Virus record (IMG/VR): IMGVR_UViG_3300034418_010563
Coordinates: 1 to 44,023 of that record
Source: a virus
DNA length: 44,023 nucleotides
Direction: 5' to 3' (one strand)
Position 1 is the stretch's first letter. Each line of letters opens with the position of its first letter. The notes below the pieces were generated by a model. That model was not told where the DNA came from and made no database searches. It saw nothing but the letters and a program-made list of their open reading frames with translations. The position numbers and the translations under genes are program-made. Below are positions 39,238-44,023 of the stretch, piece after piece.

Positions 39238-40473
39238 TCACGCGCCGAAATGCAGTCGGATGGCCGAGCGCATGATCTCAGTCGACGCATCATCCGTCGC
39301 GCCGTCAATCGTCGCCTCGAATGTCACGCGCTGATACGCCAGCCCATCTTGATTGACCGGCTGCACGTTGACCACCTCCGCACGCGGCAGCGAGATGGTG
39401 ACCGCCTTGCCAGCGCCGCTCGTCCCGATTTGCCACTCGATGTGGTAGTCGTTCAGCGCGTCGCGGTTGTCGAACCAGTCGTTGTTCTCGTGCGGGATAT
39501 TCATGCTCATCCGCGCGATGGGCACCACGCGATTTCGGCGCCAGCGATAGGCGGTCATCCCGCCAGCCTGCGGCGCGGTGCCGGACGGCGAGCGCACCGG
39601 CACGAAGATGGGGCCCGAGAGCTCGAAGTCGATTTGCGCCGCGTCGTAGAGCGTGCGCGCCGTGCCGGTGTCATACGCTTTGATGCGGAGGAAGCCCTCG
39701 GTATAGATGTGCTCGGTCTCGCCGTAGGTCGCAGCCGTGATCGCCGCCGGCGAGAGCTCGACCCAATCCGCGAACGTCAGGGTGAACGTCACCGTAGGAA
39801 TCTCGCCGAGCGGGAAGGCGAAGGTCGGCGCGGCCGTGAGCTGGCCACCGACGAGCGCGAAGCGGTTGTCGCTCTCCTTGCCCTCGACGAGACACGCGAT
39901 CGACGTGTCCGGGTCTTCGGTCAGGTAGAAGGTCGTCGCGCCGCGCGCTGGGTTCGTATTCGACGGCGCGGACGGGTAAGCCTGGTGAAGATTGACCGTC
40001 AGCGTCGAGATGTTGTCGATCTCATGCAGATGGTAGACGCCGCTACCGTCGACCCAGCCGATCGCACCGCCAGACGAAAAGCCCGTCGCGCTTGTGATCG
40101 TCGGCGCCGCTGCCGTGCCGCCCGTGAACGTGGTGTTGGCATTCGAGTCGTCAGCGCCACCGAACGCGCTCTTTAGCAGGATGCCCAAGCCCCAATCGGT
40201 GAACGCCGGCGACGTCGACTGCGACCCGACCGCCGCGAGCGGGACCGTCACCGTCAGCGTTGCCATGCGCGGCCCGAGCACGACCGGCGAGCGCGCGTCC
40301 ATATACTGCTGGACGACCTGCGGATTGAGCGGGTCGCGATTCAAAGCGAGCTGCGCCGAGCCCTCCTGAAACGGCAAATCTGCCGCGTCGCCGGGAAGCG
40401 ACCTGTCGGCAAACGCACTGTTGGCCTCGGTGTAAACGGCGATGCGCTGGAGCGCGAAGACCTCAATCGACAT
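39238..40473 (-). CDS. Major tail tube protein
   Basis: 411 residues, ATG with GAAAGGA upstream. Beta-rich with Gly/Thr/Ala (TLTVTVPLAAVGSQSTSPAF) and a final receptor-like pattern VNQDGLAYQRVTFEATIDGA typical of phage major tail proteins. It is larger than the usual 150-250 residues; the middle (about 130-180) may hold an added Ig-like domain. Position between the tail terminator candidate and the chaperones is as expected. Confidence 0.75.
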   Translation of the reverse strand: MSIEVFALQRIAVYTEANSAFADRSLPGDAADLPFQEGSAQLALNRDPLNPQVVQQYMDARSPVVLGPRMATLTVTVPLAAVGSQSTSPAFTDWGLGILLKSAFGGADDSNANTTFTGGTAAAPTITSATGFSSGGAIGWVDGSGVYHLHEIDNISTLTVNLHQAYPSAPSNTNPARGATTFYLTEDPDTSIACLVEGKESDNRFALVGGQLTAAPTFAFPLGEIPTVTFTLTFADWVELSPAAITAATYGETEHIYTEGFLRIKAYDTGTARTLYDAAQIDFELSGPIFVPVRSPSGTAPQAGGMTAYRWRRNRVVPIARMSMNIPHENNDWFDNRDALNDYHIEWQIGTSGAGKAVTISLPRAEVVNVQPVNQDGLAYQRVTFEATIDGATDDASTEIMRSAIRLHFGA

Positions 40474-40485
40474 GAGTCAATCCTT

Positions 40486-41025
40486 TCAGACGGTGGCAGT
40501 CGCCACTCGAGCGGCGCCCTCAAACGAATGCACGGTGATGATGCGGCCGTTCTGTCCCTCGGCAGTCTCGAGGTCTCCGACCGCACTTCCGGTGTGCCGC
40601 AGCATACCGGACACGAGACCCGTCGCCGTGCCCGCGACGGTCGCGCTGAGATTGCCAGGCCAGCCGAGCGCTTGCGCCAGCCTCGAGGAGTCCTCGGCGG
40701 CCAGCGCACGCAAGGCCGTGCGCACGTCGGCGAGCAGCGCGTGCTCGGTCCCGACATAGCGGGTCACAGTCACCTCGAGCTCGAGCGCATACAGAGTGAA
40801 GCTTCCCTGCTCCGGCGGTCGCGCGCCGTGCGGCTCGACGCTCGTGAAGCGAGGCTCCGCGCGCGGACGCACCAGCGCCTCGGTCGAGGCCGCCGCTTCG
40901 CCCTGCGTCTCGTGCGCACCGGGCCGGTAGGTGTCCGCCGTGATGATGCGCAGCGACCCCGCAGCGTCCTCGCAGACCTCGCGCACGGCGGTCAGTATCG
41001 CGGCGGCAGCTAGCTGCGCCATCAT
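40486..41025 (-). CDS. Tail terminator-like protein
   Basis: 179 residues from ATG 41025 (ATGA overlap). N-terminal helix AAAILTAVREVCEDAAGSL and mixed strands (FTLYALELEVTVTRYVG) fit the small alpha/beta tail terminator or gpU-like fold. It lies between the gp10-like completion protein and the major tail protein, the usual place for this role. Sequence alone does not prove the family. Confidence 0.6.
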   Translation of the reverse strand: MMAQLAAAAILTAVREVCEDAAGSLRIITADTYRPGAHETQGEAAASTEALVRPRAEPRFTSVEPHGARPPEQGSFTLYALELEVTVTRYVGTEHALLADVRTALRALAAEDSSRLAQALGWPGNLSATVAGTATGLVSGMLRHTGSAVGDLETAEGQNGRIITVHSFEGAARVATATV

Positions 41026-41540
41026 CCACCCCCTGCGCCGCCGCGATTGCCGAAGCCCGCCATGCCGGTTTTCTTGCCCGCGATGTAACTCAGCGCTTCG
41101 CGCATGGTGCGCTCAATCCACTTTCGCGCCGACCCGCCGTCAAACTGCGGCGTGCCGGACGCATCCGTTGGCAAGAACGCGCGGCGCGGAATTTTTCGCG
41201 TCCCGAACTGGTGAAAAGGCGCGTAGCTCGCCGCCGAGCCGGCGACGCCGAAGACCACCGCCTTCGCTTCGCCGCGCGTCGCGATGCTCTGACGCAGGAG
41301 CCCGGTGTCGATGAGCGGCTTCCCGCTTCGCTTGCGACGACGCTCGATCGTCGACTCGGCGAGCGGTCGCCATGCCTCACCGTTGGGGCTCTGCGACCGC
41401 GTGAAGCTCATCGTGATGACAGAGCGCAGCCGCTCGGCCGCCGGCTTCGTGACCGGCGTCAGGTCCGCAGCGCGAGCGGCCATCGCCTTGAAGTCGCGGG
41501 CCATCTCGTCGAGCTCGCCCGTGTCGATGTCGACCTGCAT
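41022..41540 (-). CDS. Phage virion morphogenesis / tail completion protein (Mu gpG / HK97 gp10-like)
   Basis: 172 residues, TGATG overlap with the previous gene. SQSPNGEAWRPLAESTIERR and KPLIDTGLLRQSI are the marks of the Mu virion morphogenesis family (PF05069), which completes tails or the head-tail joint. A later FHQFGTRKIPRRAFLP follows, also typical (H-x-G-x-x-x-x-P-x-R-x-F). The C-terminus is Gly-rich. Confidence 0.85.
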   Translation of the reverse strand: MQVDIDTGELDEMARDFKAMAARAADLTPVTKPAAERLRSVITMSFTRSQSPNGEAWRPLAESTIERRRKRSGKPLIDTGLLRQSIATRGEAKAVVFGVAGSAASYAPFHQFGTRKIPRRAFLPTDASGTPQFDGGSARKWIERTMREALSYIAGKKTGMAGFGNRGGAGGG

Positions 41541-41992
41541 CAGTAGACCCCGCGCAGTCGACCGACGAAGACGGGCGCGTAAGGAGAGCTCGTCGAGGTC
41601 GAGTCGGTGAAGCGCACGCCGCCGACTGCGCCGCGCGCGTCGGCCGTCAGCTCGGGCACCGGCAGGTCGCCCGTGCGCGCAGCCTCGATGAGCGCGCCGA
41701 TGATTGCCATCGTCGCCTCGGGCGGCGTCTGCTGTTTTCTGCCGTATGCGAGCTGCGTGAACGCCGAGAGCGCCAGCGCTTTCGCCATCTCGACGCCGGT
41801 GCCGTCGCTCTGCGCGCCGAGGTCATAACCGGCATTCTGCGCGCTCGCGCGTGCGAGCGTCGACGCGAGCTCGAGCGCACGGTCGCGCGCTGCGGTGCTC
41901 AGCACGCCGTTGTCGGTGAAGAGCGCCGCGAGGACGTCGCTGCCCATCACGGCGTCGACGTCAGCGGTCGTGATGTAACGGACAGCAGCCAT
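41540..41992 (-). CDS. Head-tail connector (DUF1320 / Mu gp36-like)
   Basis: 150 residues, GAGG 6 bases before the ATG. YITTADVDAVMGSDVLAALF followed by ARDRALELASTLARASAQNA and a four-helix pattern fits the small head-tail adaptor type that follows capsid genes in Mu-like phages. Position just before the gpG-like gene agrees. Family match is probable but not certain. Confidence 0.65.
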   Translation of the reverse strand: MAAVRYITTADVDAVMGSDVLAALFTDNGVLSTAARDRALELASTLARASAQNAGYDLGAQSDGTGVEMAKALALSAFTQLAYGRKQQTPPEATMAIIGALIEAARTGDLPVPELTADARGAVGGVRFTDSTSTSSPYAPVFVGRLRGVY

Positions 41993-42020
41993 GGGTCACC
42001 TCGATCGCGGTAGTGGCGCG

Positions 42021-42050
42021 GCCCGCCTACGCCGCGAGACGTAGACGGGC
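42021..42050 (-). terminator. Hairpin in the gap between head genes
   Basis: GCCCGCCTACG (42021-42031) pairs with CGTAGACGGGC (42040-42050) except for one C-A mismatch, with an 8-base loop. No T tract follows. A second small hairpin, GCGCC-GCAA-GGCGC on the minus strand, lies just after the upstream gene (about 42102-42115). The 128-bp gap 41993-42120 may lower expression of the tail genes relative to capsid. Confidence 0.45.
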
Positions 42051-42120
42051 CATGCCGGGGGAGGGAGCAAAGAGGAAAGCAGCCCATGACAGCCGCTTCC
42101 CAGCGCCTTGCGGCGCGGGG

Positions 42121-42654
42121 TCATTCGTCGGAGACGACCTTACGCGGACGGCCTCGACGGCGAGGCATGACCTCGACGTCCTCGGCTTCGCTCGCGTCGG
42201 CCTCTTCGACCTTCGGCGGCGCGACGCGCGCCGTCATCTGCGATTGAACGCTGGCCATCACCTGCGCGAGCTTGCGCTCCTCGTCGGTGAGCGGTGCGGG
42301 GATGGAGTCTTCGATCACCTCGACGCGAGCGAGCGATCCGCCGCCCTTGCCGTGGCGCGAGAAGAACTCCGCCGCAGCAGTGTGCTTGTCGCCACGCTTG
42401 CCCTCGGCAATCTCTTTGTCGCGCTTGCGCTTCGCGGCGGCTTCGCATCGCGCCCACTCGTCGTGGTCGCGGACCTTCGCCATGAGCTTATCGACCTCGT
42501 CGGTCGGGATGTCGATCACAGCCGAGCCGACAAAGCCGTGCCCGCCAGCGGTGACGCGGACGCCCGGTAGCGTCTCGACGAGCACGCGGCTCCACGGCTT
42601 GTATTTGCTCATCATGTCAGCCGCACCGGGCGGCAGGTATCGCGGATTGGTCAT
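42121..42654 (-). CDS. Head-region protein with C-terminal AT-hook-like motif, unknown
   Basis: 177 residues from ATG with GAGAGGAAAG upstream. The N-terminus (YLPPGAADMMSKYKPWSRV, VRVTAGGHGFVGSAVIDIPT) may bind a head component; the middle is charged helical (ARCEAAAKRKRDKEIAEGKR); the end is acidic then PRRRGRPRKVVSDE, a consensus GRP AT-hook. DNA contact inside the capsid or with packaged DNA is conceivable. No family recognised. Confidence 0.6.
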   Translation of the reverse strand: MTNPRYLPPGAADMMSKYKPWSRVLVETLPGVRVTAGGHGFVGSAVIDIPTDEVDKLMAKVRDHDEWARCEAAAKRKRDKEIAEGKRGDKHTAAAEFFSRHGKGGGSLARVEVIEDSIPAPLTDEERKLAQVMASVQSQMTARVAPPKVEEADASEAEDVEVMPRRRGRPRKVVSDE

Positions 42655-42680
42655 GGGTGCTTTCCTCTCTGGTCAGGACA

Positions 42681-43625
42681 TCACGAGTCGAGGCGACCGT
42701 AGATGAGCTGCGGCGCGCCGGGACCGGCGATGAGGTCGCAGTTGATCGCGTACTCAAACACGTCTGAGCGGCGAACAACCGAGTCGTTGACGTCGGGCAT
42801 CTGCTCGAAGATCGCGCCGACCTGCGCGTAGAACGGCTTGGAGCTCTTCGAGAGATCCATAAGCAGCCACTCCTGCGCGTCGGTGATCCACGGCACCACC
42901 ACCGGCGTCACGCGACCCGCCATCACGTTGGCCTGCACCGCCGCCGCAACGACGCTCGCGCCGCCGTCGAAGGCACCCGCCGACGTGACGTTGAACGCGC
43001 GATCCGCGCCGGTCACCTCGAGGGCCGTCGACTCGAGGTCGGGGCCGACGAATAGGTGCGTCGGGTTGACCGCGAACGGCCGCCCGTCGTAGCGCTTCGT
43101 GTTGCGCATCGCCGCGATGCCAGCGCGGAAAGACGCGTGCGAAAGCGCGTCGGTCGTGAGGTTGTCCCACGTCGCGCCCGCTTCCCCGTAGGGGTGCGCG
43201 TCGTTGAGAAGGGACACGCCGTCGACGCCCGCGAGGGTGTTGCCGAGAAGCAGATCCCAGATGCGCTCATCGACGAGCAGCGACGCATCCGCGACGAAGC
43301 TCGAGAGCATGCGCGCCACGCGACCCGACGTGTCGTGCTCGACGTCACGACGGTCGAGGCGGTGCGCCTTGTAGACGACCTCCATGTCGTAGGTCGCACC
43401 GAGCGCGAGCGCGTCGGAAAAGACCTTCGACTCGCCGCGACCGAGCACGCCGAGCGGCGAGGTCGGGTCGAGGTAACCCACGTTGGCCGACGTGCCGCCA
43501 GGCGCGCCATCCACGAGCGTGAAAAGGGTATAGGTGCCGGGAGGCTGCTCGCGGATGCTGTCGAGCGCAGCGCTGTAAGCGCGATTGGCTGCCGCGAGCT
43601 TGTCCTCGAAATTGACGATGGACAT
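42681..43625 (-). CDS. Major capsid protein (Mu gpT-like, HK97 fold)
   Basis: 314 residues, ATG with AGGAGAATCAACC upstream. ALALGATYDMEVVYKAHRLD, then LLLGNTLAGVDGVSLLNDAH and RYDGRPFAVNPTHLFVGPDL, and the C-terminal SDVFEYAINCDLIAGPGAPQ fit the Mu gpT family of HK97-fold capsid proteins (PF10124). It follows a decoration-like gene from the right window edge, as in Mu-like head operons. Confidence 0.85.
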   Translation of the reverse strand: MSIVNFEDKLAAANRAYSAALDSIREQPPGTYTLFTLVDGAPGGTSANVGYLDPTSPLGVLGRGESKVFSDALALGATYDMEVVYKAHRLDRRDVEHDTSGRVARMLSSFVADASLLVDERIWDLLLGNTLAGVDGVSLLNDAHPYGEAGATWDNLTTDALSHASFRAGIAAMRNTKRYDGRPFAVNPTHLFVGPDLESTALEVTGADRAFNVTSAGAFDGGASVVAAAVQANVMAGRVTPVVVPWITDAQEWLLMDLSKSSKPFYAQVGAIFEQMPDVNDSVVRRSDVFEYAINCDLIAGPGAPQLIYGRLDS

Positions 43626-43668
43626 TGGTTGATTCTCCTATTGATGGGTGAGTGATTCGCTCAGACCA

Positions 43669-44023
43669 TCAGGTGGGCTGCGCGGTGACCGCCGGACGCG
43701 GCAGGACGTGGATTTCGCAGACGTTCGTCGTGACGAGGCGAACGATCGTGCCGATGTGGACGTTCTTCGACGCCGCGCCGTCGTCGCCGACGGTGCCCGA
43801 GTCGAGGACGTAAGCGCTCTTACCGACGTCGGCCTGCGTGATGCCGGTCGAATCGAACTTCTCGACCTGGCCGAACTCGACCATGACGGTCAAGTCGCCG
43901 TTCGAGCCGGCGGAATTGTCGACGTATTCCTTCGCGACACCCATGCACTCGTGCGATGTGTCGTTCGCTCCGGCGACGGCGAAGCCGCTGGAATTCACGT
44001 TGACGATCGATCCGAGATAGATC
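43669..44023 (-). CDS. Decoration / head-stabilisation-like protein (partial, 5' end off window)
   Basis: About 117 codons visible; the reading frame stays open to the window end (IYLGSIVNVNSSG), so the true start lies outside and an internal ATG at 43998 is not the real start. HECMGVAKEYVDNSAGSNGD and DSTGITQADVGKSAYVLDSG fit DUF2190-like or gpD-like capsid decoration proteins. Directly followed by the capsid gene. The missing upstream DNA should hold the protease or scaffold. Confidence 0.7.
   Translation of the reverse strand, partial: IYLGSIVNVNSSGFAVAGANDTSHECMGVAKEYVDNSAGSNGDLTVMVEFGQVEKFDSTGITQADVGKSAYVLDSGTVGDDGAASKNVHIGTIVRLVTTNVCEIHVLPRPAVTAQPT

Noticed and set aside
1-44023. tRNA genes, CRISPR arrays, insertion sequences, riboswitches
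   Set aside because: No cloverleaf with a CCA-type end, no regularly spaced repeat array, no transposase motifs and no known riboswitch core were recognised on either strand by eye. A covariance-model scan would be decisive.

Overview
The window is a GC-rich tailed double-stranded DNA bacteriophage (or near-complete prophage-type genome) with a Mu-like head module (DUF935 portal, gpF, gpT-type capsid protein) on a long-tail, siphovirus-type tail module. It has tape-measure, tail-tube and tail-terminator candidates, a frameshifted chaperone pair, and no sheath gene that I can see. I see no integrase, tRNA, CRISPR array, IS element or structural RNA gene. The host cannot be named from sequence alone. 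The GC content, frequent GTG starts and strong AGGAGG ribosome sites suggest a GC-rich bacterium. A T7-lysozyme-type amidase next to a lipobox protein and a membrane coiled-coil protein hints at a Gram-negative (inference).

The transcription layout is very simple. One divergent control region (about 14786-14942) carries a clean sigma70-type promoter, a palindrome, and a Cro/CI-like repressor gene. The rightward early operon (14943-25804) holds a zinc protein, a Sak4-like recombinase, a DUF669-type SSB, an Fe-S PD-(D/E)XK nuclease, an SNF2-type helicase, an N4/N6 DNA methyltransferase, a DnaN-like sliding clamp, a second superfamily 2 helicase, a MazG-like protein, coiled-coil proteins, a deoxyribosyltransferase-like protein and small DNA-binding candidates. 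Everything else is leftward.

Leftward from 14785 come the repressor, a zinc protein and a PrimPol-helicase. Next is a 387-bp AT-rich noncoding control region (11461-11847) full of inverted repeats. Then come a nuclease, small regulators, two tandem C5 cytosine methyltransferases, a zinc ribbon, TerS, a sigma-like regulator, a four-gene glycosyltransferase/FkbM cassette, an exported protein, TerL, portal and gpF, which runs off the left edge. The right edge begins inside a decoration-like head gene, followed leftward by capsid, head-tail connector, tail, fibre and lysis genes, ending at 25898. The two leftward halves join logically across the window ends (gpF at the left edge, decoration/capsid at the right edge), so the window looks like a circularly permuted genome with a short missing piece, probably the protease/scaffold part of the head operon.

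The replication module supplies primase-polymerase, helicases, SSB, recombinase and its own clamp, but no family A, B or C DNA polymerase. It may therefore recruit host polymerase III. Genes within each operon are densely coupled by 4-bp GTGA or ATGA overlaps. The points most worth following up are the glycan cassette inserted between terS and terL, the mutually exclusive hairpins ahead of the recombinase gene, the inverted-repeat control region, the canonical GGGAAAA frameshift site, the mosaic tandem methyltransferases, and a portal protein with an extra C-terminal module.
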